Source of the DNA: Amaurobius ferox
Taxonomy: Eukaryota; Arthropoda; Arachnida; Araneae; Amaurobiidae
DNA length: 64,000 bases
Direction of reading: 5' to 3'
NCBI GenBank assembly: GCA_951213105.1
Contig: OX578135.1
Coordinates: 161,563,250 to 161,627,249, forward strand
Shown here: positions 45,878-57,027 of the stretch, piece by piece
Layout: each line of letters opens with the position of its first letter
Numbering within the stretch: position 1 is the stretch's first letter
The notes under the pieces: model-generated
The model's database searches: none
Told to the model about the DNA's origin: nothing
The model's input: the letters and a program-made list of their open reading frames with translations, nothing else
Position numbers and translations under genes: made by a program

Positions 45878-46630
45878 ATCTGATGTGGCCAGCACATGAC
45901 TTTCCCTGCAGACTTATATCCACGTTCTCTTTATTTTAATTAAATTTAATTCACTTTTAATTCGATTTTCGATCTCATTTGATAACTGGACTTATTTTCA
46001 AAGTAGCGTAGAGAAAATACGAAAAAACTAAAATATCTCGAGAACGGCTAGTCCTAGTGTAATGGGTTGGCCTTTCTTCGATAAAAATTACGTATTAAAC
46101 GAGCATTTAATGGATATATTTGAGCATACGTAGTTCTTTATTTTAAATTTTGGCGATTTTTGCGGGCCGTTTTGCAAAAAAGGCAGGTTATTTATTTCCG
46201 AATCGTAGCAAAATCTAATCAGCACCAGGGTGACCAATAAGCGACTTATCTACCAAATTTTGTGAAATTCGGTCCATTAGATTTTTAGCTAGAGTGGATA
46301 CAAGCCTTTGCGGGCCATTTCGCAAAAAAGGCGGGTTCTTTTATCCCGAATCTTACCAAAAACTAATCAGCACCAGATTCGCCCACAAGTGACATACCTA
46401 CCAAATTTTATGAAATTCGGTCAATTAGTTTTTCAGTTAGAGTGGATACAAACTCTGCACAGACAGACACACAGACAGACAGACACACACACAGACGTCA
46501 CGCTAAAAATAGTTTTTTCGTATTCTAGAGGTCCCGAAACGTGTAGATCCGTCGAAAACTCGAGTTGCGATTTTCGACATGATTCCAATACTTTCCCTAT
46601 ACATTACCATGTATTGCAGGGAAAGTAAAA
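45878..46630 (+). mobile_element. Hairpin-ended element S2, copy e
   Basis: It starts ATCTGATGTGGCCAGCACAT within an A-run and ends with the full stem-loop ACTTTCCCTATACATTACCA..GCAGGGAAAGT and an A-run. It contains two tandem 'gggccatttcgcaaaaaa' modules and a CA/ACAG microsatellite. Confidence 0.65.
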
Positions 46631-46767
46631 AAAAAACATTATTTCACAATGCAACTGTTAAATACAATTACATTAAGAGCTTTTCTATCTGTAAATTTGT
46701 TGATCTCCATAATACCTATTGTACTGATATTGATATTTTTAATTTGACTCCTCCCCATTTTAAAAAA
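46631..46767. other. Unique spacer between two S2 elements
   Basis: A spacer of about 137 bp of AT-rich sequence with no recognised feature separates two complete S2 copies in the same orientation. Confidence 0.4.
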
Positions 46768-47413
46768 ATCTGATGTGGGCAGCACATGACTTTCTCTACA
46801 GACTCAAATTCGTTTTCTCTTTATTTCTTTAATAATTAATTAAATTGAGTTTCATTGCACAAAATAACACCAAATTTGCACTTTTAATTCAAATTTTGTT
46901 TTTATTTGGTAGCTGGACACTTTTTCAAAGGTGGCGTAACAAAACTGCGAAAAAATTAAAATATCTCGAGAACTATTAATCCTAGAGTAATCGGGTTGGT
47001 CTTATTCTTTTACTCGTCAAAAATTACGTATAAAATAAGCATTTAATTGATATATTTGAGCACACGTAACTTTTTATTTTAGATTTTGGAGATTTTTGCG
47101 GTCCATTTTGCAAAACAGGCAGGTTCTTCTTTCTCGAATCGTGCCAAAATCTAATCAGCAGTAAGGTATCCTACGAGTGACATATCTACCAAATTTTGTG
47201 AAATTTGAGTCATTAGTTTTTTAGCTAGAGTGGATACATGAAATTTTTGCGGGCTATTTCGCAAGAAAAGGCGGGTGCTTTTATCTCGAATGGTACTAAA
47301 ATCTAACCAGTACCAGGGTAACACACAAGGTAACAGGTAAAACACAGGGTAATACACCTATACAATTTTTTTGAGTTAGAGTGGACATTTTGAGAGTGGT
47401 GGCATACATCGCA

Positions 47414-47454
<41 letters not shown>

Positions 47455-47585
47455 CGCTAACAATGGTTTTCCGTGTTCTAGAGGTCCCAAAACGTGTAGA
47501 TCCGTCGAAAACTCGAGTTGCGATGTTCGACACGATTCCAATACTTTCCCTATACATTACCATGTATTGCAGAGAAAGTGAAAAA
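46768..47585 (+). mobile_element. Hairpin-ended element S2, copy f
   Basis: It starts ATCTGATGTGGGCAGCACAT in an A-run and ends ACTTTCCCTATACATTACCA..GCAGAGAAAGTGAAAAA. A (CA)n tract lies at 47415-47450. It is more diverged in the 5' half than copy e. Confidence 0.65.
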
Positions 47586-48139
47586 GTCCGTTTCAATGCA
47601 CTTGACATGTATACTACTGAGCATTCTTGTATTTTATGTTCTATACTTTTAATGTTTATGTGGTTACTGTAGCTGGATTTCACGTGCAGTTGCCACGAAG
47701 TTAAATAAAATTAAAAATGAAATTAAATATACTCCCCACTTCGCTGAGAAATGTCCTGTTTTTACTCCCCCCCCCCCCCCCTCTTGGCACTGTAACAGGC
47801 TTAATCTAAAAGCCATCTCAGACACATAGCAACAGTTGCAGACCAACCGTTTTAAAGTAGGTGAACAAGTTCAGGGAATGGGATCAACTTGTTGACTTCT
47901 TCTAAACGCGTATGATTTATTTATTTATTTATTTTTTAAATACTTTTTTGGTTTTAAAATTTCTTTCACTCTAAAATCCTGACAACATTGTTCAGGATTT
48001 TCATGAAAGCATTTAAACCCTCCCGGGCTGCATGCAGAGTATTTAGGATTTTTAGCTCAGAGTATTTGCTTAAAATTTTGCCACACATAATTTCAACCCT
48101 CTTGCTATATTAAATCGCACTTACAAGGAGGGTGGATTT
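47586..48139. other. Intergenic DNA, no gene recognised
   Basis: It includes a C13 tract near 47768 and a TTTA repeat near 47918. Nothing else recognised. Confidence 0.35.
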
Positions 48140-48880
48140 TACTTTCTCATGCTGTGCAATATAGTACAGAGAAAGTATTTCTTTTTTCTTACGAAAATTT
48201 TCGAATTAGAGATTATGATGTCAATATATGTTTTAAGACCTCCTGAACACACACGTTTCGACTATTTTTTGGAGTGATGTCCGTCTGTCTGCATGGGGTC
48301 TATTTCTTGTGTACGCTATAGCGGCCACATATATTAATGGATTTTCACGAAACTTCCTTCATACCCCGCCTTTGTTGTCCAAATATCTAAAACTATTTTT
48401 TTTTTAATTTGAGCAAAAACTTCGAAATTGATTCGAAATTTTATATTTTGTGTAACATGGCAGGATAGGACAACATTTGGCATAATCATGAGTAAAAGGG
48501 TTTATTTAAGGCTCAATGATGATCACAAGACTAAGTAGTTTCTATCATCGTTGTGAAAAATAGCCGCGATACAATATTTTTGTTCGTGGCGCCATTAGAC
48601 ACCTTGGGAAGGCAAGTTACCCCCCAGGGAAGGGGGGGGGGGGGTATATTGTCAACTGTAGTACCAATCGAAAGATTATTTTCAGGCCCTTTAAATGCAA
48701 GAGTAACACGCTATAATTACAATCATTTGGACCCACAATACCGATTTTTCAACCATATTCTTGTAAAATTTGGAAAAAAAAAAAAAAAAAACTACTTAAA
48801 AATTAATTCTGGTATGAGAAAGTCGAGTTGAGATCCTCCAGTTAATTTAATGAGGTGGCCATATCGCCAAGGGGCGTGTT
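48140..48880 (-). mobile_element. Diverged hairpin-ended element, minus strand
   Basis: The stem-loop ACTTTCTCATGCTGTGC..AGAGAAAGT at 48140-48177 has the family form (complement ends GAGAAAGTAAAA). The following sequence ('cacgaaacttcct', 'ccgtctgtctgcatgggg') has the usual microsatellite and response-like modules. A G13 tract lies near 48631. The far end is not defined. Confidence 0.35.
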
Positions 48881-49291
48881 ATTGAAAAGGGTGTGTAATC
48901 AGGTTATGTTGAAAAAACCTTAAAAATGAAATCTGGATTGTGTCTCCACTCGACTGTTTCATAAACATAAAATTTCTAAAATTTTTACGTATCCCAATCA
49001 GTATCTGAGTAAAAAATAACTTCCCAAGAACTTACTTTCGCAAGTTGCTTTAAAATCTCATAATATCTTTAAAAAATAGGTAACAGTCGTATCCCTGTAC
49101 CAGTTATCCGCGGTTTACCACGGATCGAAGACATATTGGAAAAGTTAAGAAATAAACGGTTCATATAATTTCATACCAAAACTGGTTCTGCATGTTTTAA
49201 ACCAAATGTGGTATATATTTTTTTTTCAATTGCAGATTATGTACATGTACTTGAAACTGTATACATGATACTACACAGTACAAGTACAAAA
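48881..49291. other. Intergenic DNA, no gene recognised
   Basis: AT-rich, no supported feature. Confidence 0.35.
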
Positions 49292-49656
49292 TACAGTGAC
49301 CGCCGCTTATAAGAAACACGTTCGTTTCGCTCGTTTTGTTTCTTATAAGCAGTTGTTTCTTAAATCCGGAAATTTTTTTAAATATCGTTCTTCCATTGTA
49401 AATACTAACTATTGAACACAGTTTTACAGAATTTAAAAGATAAATGTATATAAGTAAAATATTAGTACGTACATAATACATTTGTAAATTAAGTTTTGCA
49501 TTCAAAAATATTTCTCATTTTACAAATTAAGCCTTACAACTTAAATTATTATCTATATGCATATAGTATGCAGTTAAATAAGAATAAAAAGTAAAACTCA
49601 TAGGTCGTTCATTTATGTATAAGAGCATAGTACATTTTCATACATACCGTAATCTA

Positions 49657-50075
49657 TTACTGAAGAATAGCAAAAAACTTATCCAGTATTGTTTGTGCTA
49701 ACGAGTCTGTGATTAGTTTACGTACATCCATTTCTAAATCATAAAACAGTCCATAAACTTTTTCTGATGCCCCTCTGTGTTCAAGAGTTTTTCTAATTAT
49801 AGTTAGGGCTTCTCGCGACTGTTTGGCTGTAGGAAAATTTTCTTCTTGTGGAACGTCGTCTTCATTTTCTTCTTCATTGCAAACATTCTGAATTTCCGCA
49901 CTATGTCATCATCATTGTTTTCTTCAGATGTTTGTAAATTTTCGTCGATGTGAATCCATTCTTCGAAAGGTGCTTTAAATTCTTCTTCATCTTCTGCTGG
50001 TATGGCAACATTATTTTTCAAAAATCCTGCTTTACGGAAGCAATTAAAAATGCATATGTCAGAAACTTTTTTCTC
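49657..50075 (-). pseudogene. pogo/Tigger transposase C-terminal remnant (frameshifted)
   Basis: Read on the minus strand from about 50075, the first frame contains KVSDICIFNCFRKAGFLKNN, matching the conserved 'NCFRKAGF' block that follows the DDE domain in Tigger/TIGD transposases. An acidic segment (PAEDEEEFKAPFEEW) follows. After a single frameshift near 49905 the second frame continues (VCNEEENEDDVPQEENF, then TAKQSREALTIIRKTLE) to a TAA at 49657-49659. The DDE catalytic residues and the DNA-binding domain are missing. The role in the parent element was cut-and-paste transposition in the nucleus. This copy is inactive. Confidence 0.7.
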
Positions 50076-50176
50076 GATATTTGAGGTTCCATGTAATCTC
50101 GATATTTGCGGTTCCATGTAATCTCGATTTGCGGTTCCATGTAATCTCGATATTTGCGGTTCCATGCAATCTCGAT
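50072..50176 (-). repeat. 25-bp minisatellite at the right end of the pogo element
   Basis: About four to five units of TCTCGATATTTGCGGTTCCA plus TGTAA repeat in tandem. One unit is shortened. They lie between the transposase remnant and the right terminal repeat and create spurious repeated peptides. Confidence 0.85.
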
Positions 50177-50221
50177 AGGTCTTGGAACGTATTACTCGCT
50201 AATACGGACGCTACTACTGTA

Positions 50222-50440
50222 TACATAATGCATAAATTGGCAACAGGTCAGTCACAAATGCACGATGGTCAATTTGAAATCTTTGTTGACAACTATTTTG
50301 GTGTTGAATGTCTTGCTTTACTTTTAGCTGTAAAAGGCACGATAAAATACTATCATAAAAAACAATTTTTTGGCATATTCATGGTGAAAAATAAATATTG
50401 TAAAATAGTACCGTCAGAAAGTATCTTGAACAATTTATAT
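50222..50440 (+). pseudogene. Possible piggyBac-like transposase fragment
   Basis: A plus-strand frame contains HDGQFEIFVDNYFGVECLAL and, shortly after, LLAVKGTIKYYHKK. The order 'DN[YF]F....L...L.....GTI' is reminiscent of the third catalytic region of piggyBac transposases (DNF/YTS..L..L..., GT[IV]R.NR). There is no start, the family Thr-Ser after DNY/F is absent, and the match is short. It lies directly outside the pogo element. It may be coincidental. Confidence 0.25.
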
Positions 50441-50732
50441 TATTATACACACTGGCGGCGGAGCCATAGGACAAGGGGGGGGGGCAGCTGCCCCTCTATT
50501 TTGAACTGCCCCCCCCCCCCCAATTTAATGTATCTGTTTTAAGCACACGTTATTCATGCGGTAAAGCATCAGCTGAGAACCGAAACTAATCATTCGAGAT
50601 TAAACATCTAAACAATATTACTTGCAGCCATCGCTAGGCCAGGCGTCACTCCGAGCCAAGTGCATAATGCAAACCAAAACTTACATCAGAATAAAATCAA
50701 AAGTAGGTAGATGTATGCTTAGATTTAGTATA
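50441..50732. other. Intergenic DNA with facing G and C tracts
   Basis: A G9 tract (near 50467) and a C11 tract (near 50512) face each other about 45 bp apart and could pair. No gene recognised. Confidence 0.35.
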
Positions 50733-51488
50733 ATTTTACTTTCCCTGCAATACATGGTAATGTATAGGGAAAGTATTGGAATCATGTCGAAAATCGCAAC
50801 TCGAGTTTTCGACGGATCTACACGTTTCAAGACCTCTAGAATTCGAAAAAACCATTTTTAGCGTGACGTCTGTGTGTGTGTGTCTGTCTGTCTGTCTGTG
50901 CAGATTTTGTATCCACTGTAACTAAAAACTAATGGACCGAATTTCACAAAATTTGGTACGTAAGTCACTTGTGGGCGAGTCAGGTGCTGAGTAGTTTTGG
51001 GTACGATTCGGGATAAAAGAACCCGCCTATTTTTGCGAAATGGCCCGCAAAAGCTTGTATCCACTCTAACTAAAAAACTAATGGACCGAATTTCACAAAA
51101 TTCGGCAGATGAGTCATTTGTGGGTCACCCTGGTGCTGATTAGATTTTGGTATGATTCGGAAAAAATAACCAGCATTTTTTTGCAAAATGGCCCGTAAAA
51201 ATCGCCCAAATCTAAACTAAAGAACTACGTATGCTCAAATATATCCATCAAATGCTTGTTTAATACGTAATTTTTAGCGAAGAAAAGAATAAGGCCAACC
51301 CCATTACAATAGGATTAACCGTTCTCGAGATATTTTAGTTTTTCGTATTTTCTCTACGCCACCTTTGAAAATAAGTCCGGTTACCGAATGAGAACGAAAA
51401 TTGAATTAAAAGTGAAATAAATTTAATTAAAATAAAGAGAACGTGGATACAAGTCTGCAGGGAAAGTCATGTGCTGCCCACATCAGAT
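50733..51488 (-). mobile_element. Hairpin-ended element S2, copy g, minus strand
   Basis: Minus-strand 5' end at about 51488 (CTGATGTGGGCAGCACATGA, CTTTCCCTGCAG), with terminal stem-loop at 50738-50790. It contains two modules of 'gggccattt' type and an ACAG/CA microsatellite near 50875-50900. It is complete and little diverged. Confidence 0.65.
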
Positions 51489-51937
51489 TTTTTAAGTTGC
51501 TAACATGAGGAAAAGTTCGAAGTTTAAACGAAATAGAAATCAAAATGGATAAGTACGAGGTATAAGGTTGTATAAGGCTGTAAGGTAATGAGTGGTTGAA
51601 GAGACAGATATAGAAATGGTAAGCTGAGAAATGTATTTCTATTTGTGATTATTTAATTCTATGTCCGATTTTATTAATAATGGTCAGGTACAGCAAATTA
51701 TGTGAAATAATCTGCTAATTTTTAAGGAGATTATTAGATTTCTATATTGATAGGAAATTAGAAAACATAAATCTCCATGTCTAACTGAATTTTCTACATT
51801 TATATATTTACGTGGTATAAAAGTACGATAAACAATATATTTGAAGAGTCAGTACACCCGCTCTGGCGTCCCAAGGTTTTTTGAGGCCCCAAGCGAGTTT
51901 CTGGCGAGTCATCCTCTTCTCCTCATCTCCTCCGTGG
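51489..51937. other. Intergenic DNA, no gene recognised
   Basis: AT-rich sequence. The last about 90 bp (51855-51935) are GC-richer and may be a diverged SINE head or other repeat. Confidence 0.35.
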
Positions 51938-52115
51938 GGTACGAGCACGTTAAAGCTGTAGGTCCGAAAGTCCTTCTAAAAAGTGGTGGGTTTGGGGAAA
52001 GATGGTACGGTTCTTGTGGATGCCAACCCATTGGATTTCGATCTAAATTGGGTGGCACTATTCCAGCTGTTCAAACAGCTACAAAGATTTTTAATTAAGT
52101 CGGATGGTCTGGGTA
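51938..52115 (+). mobile_element. Old tRNA-SINE body fragment
   Basis: It matches the SINE body from GGGGTACGAGCACGTTAAAG through 'aggtccgaaagtccttc', 'tctaaattgggtggcac' and the tail 'gtcggatggtctgggt'. The tRNA-like head is not recognisable. More diverged than the other copies. Confidence 0.7.
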
Positions 52116-52925
52116 TTTCTCGATATAAAAGAAAACGTATCTGACGCCAACGCTGTTTGACAAATTAAACGTGTCTAGAGTTTCTTTGTTTCGTACCGCA
52201 AAGCCTATAGCATACAAAAATATGAAATTTGGAACATATATATAGTATAAAGAAATGTTAGAGGAACACACTGAAATAAACCGTTTTTCAATTTAAACTT
52301 TAGTTTAAAATATATTTAATGTCAAACCAAAAGAAAGAATATTTGAGCTGCGAGTTAGCGTCCTGGACAGACTAGCAATAACAAGACCAATAATTTTTGC
52401 AGGCATGTACCTACATAGTTGAATTTTTGTAAGACACAGCCCTTTTTTTTTTTTCGATTTAGTTTATGAGTTACTATATTTTTTTATGCACTTCTGAAGT
52501 GAAAAATGCTCTTTTGTATTGACAAAGATTTAATGGGTCGAACCTATTTTCAACTTCTCTCTGATTGGTTGTTGGCAGAAACGCCACGACTACGTACGTC
52601 AAACATGGTAGACGACAAATTTCTTTACTATGCTATGAGCAATGTGGACAATGACATGCTTTATTGTGGAATCTTACAAACGAACAGAACATTTCGCAAC
52701 TTGTCATGAACAAATACGATTAAAATGTAATTATTATTGCAGAACAAATATATGTATTTTTGTTGTAAATATGCAACTGAAAGTTACATTTTTACACATC
52801 AGGGCGGGGTGAAAGAACTCGCGAAACCAGATTCAGGGGGGTTGAAGAATGTAAGCGAATCAGGAGCGGAACTCTAACGGCCGTAGTAGGCCAGACGAAA
52901 AAGACTGCAAACTGATCTCTCGCGG
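52116..52925. other. Intergenic DNA, no gene recognised
   Basis: An open frame of 67 codons at 52506-52709 has no family resemblance. No other signal. Confidence 0.35.
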
Positions 52926-53165
52926 TAAGTGAACGGTAGCAAACATGGTGCAGAAACCCTCGTGCTCCAATGTTTGGTGGTCATCAGTAAGCTGGAGCAT
53001 AAGATCGGGCAAGTTAAAACAGCTCGTGAAGCAGGTTCCAGCGGTTGTTGAGCGGCAACAAACATTTGGCAGAGCCCCCATGCTCTGGTTGTCGATCGTC
53101 AATAAGCTGAGGAATAAGGTCGAGCGAGTTGAAACAGCTCGTAAAGGGAGTTCTAGGGGCTAGTG
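52926..53165 (+). repeat. Tandem duplication of about 119 bp
   Basis: Two diverged copies share 'agctcgt', 'gttgaaacagctcgt'/'gttaaaacagctcgt' and '..caaacat..gcagag..'. The repeat structure, not a gene, explains the overlapping open frames on both strands here. Confidence 0.6.
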
Positions 53166-53381
53166 AGCATAAGCGAACAAGAGGTGAAGACTTTACGGGC
53201 GTATTACGCCTGTGTAGCAGGCGTTACTTCCGACGTCAGTGAACAGGGGCGGTCATTGAGTTCCAGAGATTGGCCAGCGTTAGCAATGAGGAGGAAAGAG
53301 GGCGGCCATGTGCGCATCAAGAATTGAATGGCACACATTCAGTAGTAACAGTCCGCATTTCAGTGCAAAAAAGAGCTTAAT

Positions 53382-54424
53382 GCTATTTATGTACATTGTG
53401 CAGTTCATAATCTTTAACTAACTTTTCAGGATGCTACAAAATATTTGAAGATAATCAAAGAAGCTTTGGATATAATCCAGGAAATAACTACCCTGCTGCG
53501 TTTCTCTCCAAAACGTATTGCACTTTGTAGACATAGTAATTTTTTAGCTGATTTTCACGAATCTATCTTTACCTCTTTAAAACCCTTGTATCACACCAGA
53601 TGGACTGTCTGAAAAGATTCTATTGAAAGCAACCTTTCTAATTATGCAGTTCTCACAGAATTAGAGGAACTTTCCAATGAAAATTCTGATGTTGTTCGAC
53701 ACATCACAGGTATTCGTTTGAGCTGTTTTCTATCTATTTTGGGTTAAATTGTGTGAAACCTTTCGGCAGCAGAAAAGATCAACAAACAGTTACGATTGAA
53801 ATCGATTAATTCTCAGGAAAAAAACAACTTCTATCTATACACTATTATCATATTTTGAGGGTTTAAGAAACGATGACAGTTTGAACGAACTTTGGAATTT
53901 TATTTTAAATTTATTTGAGAATTTGACTAATCCCCCAATACTGCCACGAATTCGTAAAATGCCCAAAAAGATGCAATGAAGGATTGTTACCTTCTATTTT
54001 TCAAACACCCCAGGATTACTTCAGAGAAGAATATTTGGAATAGCTAGCTGCATGTCTTAATATCTTCATTACGGGACCGCTTTTCAAACATGCGCGCGCA
54101 TCAAACTTGCGGAGAGCTTGGAAAAGTTTACTATTTGCAGCAAATACTAGTGAAATGGGCTTAGAATCAGAAGAGTTTGGGGACATCCTTACAACTTACA
54201 GGCATCAAGAAAGATCGACTGAAAATGCATATCAGTATGTTACCGGATTTCATAAAATTGTTGGGTGATAAGTATAAACATGATTTGAACTTAAAAAAAA
54301 TTAACAATATTTCTATAATGTGCGAAATTTTAAAAATAGATCATCGTCAAATATGTTTAGCGAGATACAGAGACTCTTGCAGTATATCTTACTATATCTG
54401 TGACTCGAAAGTACGGAGTGTGAA
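53382..54424 (+). pseudogene. ZMYM1-like (TTF-type) hAT transposase pseudogene
   Basis: Landmarks occur in the family's order: AIYVHCAVHNL and FQDATKYL near 53382-53460, LLRFSPKRIALCRHS near 53490, LYHTRWTV near 53590, SNLSNYAVLTELEELS near 53625, a degraded central part, then in another frame SIFQTPQDYFREEYLE near 54000-54045, and in the first frame LRDRFSNMRAHQT near 54070. In intact relatives these belong to the DUF4371/hAT catalytic region of TTF-type zinc-finger proteins. At least six in-frame stops and two frame changes make it non-functional. The C-terminal dimerisation motif is missing. The sequence passes directly into an S3 repeat near 54425, which probably truncated it. The zinc-finger N-terminus is not visible. 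Confidence 0.75.
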
Positions 54425-55500
54425 CTTAACACGGTTTGGAACCTCTAGAATACGAAAAAGCTAGTTTCAGCGCGACGACTGTGTGTGTGCCTGTATGTCT
54501 ATGTATCCACTCTAACTCAAAATACTCTACTCACTACTAACTCTAACTCACTACTGTATGTATCCACTCTAACTCAAAAACTAATGGACCCAATTTCCTA
54601 AAATTGGGTAGGAAAGTCACTTGCGCGTGGCCCTGGTGATGATTAGTTTTTGGTACAATTTGGGATAAAAGAACCTGCCTTTTTTTGACAAATGGTCCGC
54701 AAAAATTGTCTGCATCCACTCTAGCTGAAAAACTAATTTTACAAAATTTGTTAGATAAGTCACTTGTGGGTTATCTTAGCGTTGGTCAGATTTTGTTACG
54801 ATTCGAACAAAAAAAAGGACCTTACGTTTTTCAACGAAATGGCCAAGAAATCGTCAAGAAATAAAATACTACACATACAACAATTAAATACATGTTTTAT
54901 ACGTAATTTTTGACGATGAACCGTATAAGACCAACTTCATTACGTACTTTAAGACGGACCATTTTCGAGATATTTACGTTTTTAATTTATGGGAACTAAT
55001 GACGTTTTTCACTGTAGTGAAAAAACTATTCAATAAAATTTCTTAAAATTGAGTAGTCACATACATCCCTTGACGGTTATTTTGATACTGATTAGATTTT
55101 GGCATGATTCGGAAAAATATAACTGCTCCTTTTTGCGAAATGCTCCGCAAAGTTCATGAAAATGTGAAATACATAAAATTGCTGAAATATATTTATTAAT
55201 TACTTGTTCTTCGTGTAACTTTTGACAACACAGGGAATAAGATTGATTCCATGACTCTAGGATGAACCGTTTTTGAGATATATTAGTTTTTTGGAATTTT
55301 GAAGAGCTGAAGTACTTAAAGTGCATTTGCATTAAGTTGGTAAATGAAATGAACATGCATTAAAACTGCCAATTGGGTATGATATTAGAAATGTATCCAT
55401 GTTACTTCCTGTAACTGAACTCAATTTAATGCATCATGAAATAAAAAAAAAAGAAAATGAATTTGAATTTGTTGTCAAAGTCAGGTTCACATCAAATTTT
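54425..55500 (-). mobile_element. Hairpin-ended element, S3 subfamily, old copy
   Basis: Minus-strand S3 modules ('gaacctctagaatacgaaaa', 'gcgcgacgactgtgtgtg', 'aaactaatggaccc', 'gacgatgaaccgtataaga'). The terminal stem-loop is missing where it meets the hAT pseudogene. It continues into the 55400-55665 repeat shared with 23275-23590. Confidence 0.5.
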
Positions 55501-56469
55501 TATTGCTATTAGCAAAAAAATATCTAAGCATTTTTTATTTATTTATTTATTATTTTTTTTTCTTTTTTCATTTTTTTTATACGTGCTAATAAAATGCTGC
55601 GAGTAATGCATGAAGGTGAGGATCTCTAAAATTTGCATTAGTATGCATTACAAAAAAAATCTTTTAAAAAAAAAATCATTAGTGGCGACCGCCACTGATG
55701 AATTATTTTGATTACTGATGATTATTTTGACGTGTTTCCATACAATTTTATATGCTATATATGTTCAATATTTATTATGTATTTTATTATATTAATTTAT
55801 TATGTAAGAAATGTCCATGAATGTGGTTTATCTGTAGTGAATAGTGACCATGCCCGATCTAATAAAAGTGATTGCAGCACCCCCAAGTGGAGGATTATAA
55901 AGTTAGGATTACGAACTGGGTAATCATACGAGATAGACGCAAAACGTCAATTAAAGTTTTGAAACAATGTGTAATGAGTAGGAATCGACACCACTAAATG
56001 CTAATGTACAAGGCAATAAATGTCTTGTCAAAAGTCATGCATCAATGCATGTAAAACGGTGACGGCGGCAATGCTCGTTAAACTACGCGACCATATTCTT
56101 TCCCGAATGGGAGTTCCAATTAATAAATTACTAAAACTTAAAAGTCCAGCTATACTTTGCATCAATAAAGTATTTAACTTTCCATCATTCAACTTGGAAA
56201 AGCAAATCTCGTTACTATGACAACCATCTAAGCATCGTGCGTAAAGTCGTCAAATGTTCTTTATCGATAAGTAAGCCATATCACAACGTTATTGGCATTA
56301 AATTCACACAATTTGAAATTTAACGCTTTTTGAGACTTTTATGGTCAAAACAGAATCACTTATTCATTCTCGCGTACAAAATCCACAACAAAATGCAATT
56401 GACATTTAATATCCCGTGGAATAAATAGCAATTTGCATATTATTTGGAGTCAAAATACAAAACGGTTAC
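55501..56469. other. Intergenic DNA, no gene recognised
   Basis: 55501-55665 belongs to the repeat shared with 23275-23590. The rest is unique-looking AT-rich DNA. A 66-codon frame at 56020-56220 resembles no family I know. Confidence 0.35.
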
Positions 56470-57027
56470 AAAAAATGATTTCTTATGTGAATGGAACAAA
56501 CTAGATCCACGAGAATGATGTTAAATGATTTGTCCCACAATGTAGGATATGGAAAGTGAACCTATTGAATTATACCTACTACACTTTTAATTTTATATAA
56601 ATATTTTTATAAATCTATTTGATAAACATGCACAATCTCGAGAACGGTTCATGTTAGCGTTCTAAAGTTTGTGTCACTATCGTTTTCTAAAGAAAAAAAG
56701 TATTTATTTAACATCATTGAATATCCTGATTTTTAATGACTTTTTTGGAGGAGGAGGAATTCATTCGAAAATGTAGGTGGTTCTTTGAACATTTGTCCAC
56801 GTTCGTGAGATATCGCCTCCTAAGACAAACGGACGCACACACACCAACATACATACAAACATCAACATACATACAAACATCAACATACATACACACATCA
56901 ACATACATACACACACCATCTCAACATTCAATTCGAGTTCAAGGATACTTGAAACGTATTCATCCGACGAATTTTCGATTCTATCACAATACTTCTCCTA
57001 TACATTATACTATGTCGGAAAAGTAAA
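56470..57027 (+). mobile_element. Diverged S1-type element
   Basis: S1 interior ('ctagatccacgagaatgatg', 'tctcgagaacggttcatg', 'cgttttctaa') ends in the stem-loop ACTTCTCCTATACA..TATGTCGGAAAAGT followed by AAAAG (56990-57027). It contains an 18-bp minisatellite. Confidence 0.5.
56827..56925 (+). repeat. 18-bp minisatellite in an S1-type element
   Basis: About four to five tandem units of CATCAACATACATACAAA type. It occupies the position where other S1 copies have a (CA)n microsatellite. Confidence 0.75.

Larger units (their letters stand above)
49292..50221 (-). mobile_element. Deleted pogo/Tigger-like transposon
   Basis: The element spans 49294-50219 (926 bp) and is flanked by TA at 49292-49293 and 50220-50221. 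Left end CAGTGACCGCCGCTTATAAG, right-end complement CAGTAGTAGCGTCCGTATTA. The two share CAGT and an ACGTTC motif about 27-34 bp in but are imperfect. A TA duplication and CAGT ends fit pogo/Tigger. The interior keeps the transposase C-terminus on the minus strand and a 25-bp minisatellite next to the right end. Confidence 0.65.

Noticed and set aside
56827..56925. Short peptide repeat gene (CMYVDV repeats).
   Set aside because: It is an 18-bp minisatellite read in one frame, in the microsatellite slot of an S1-type element.
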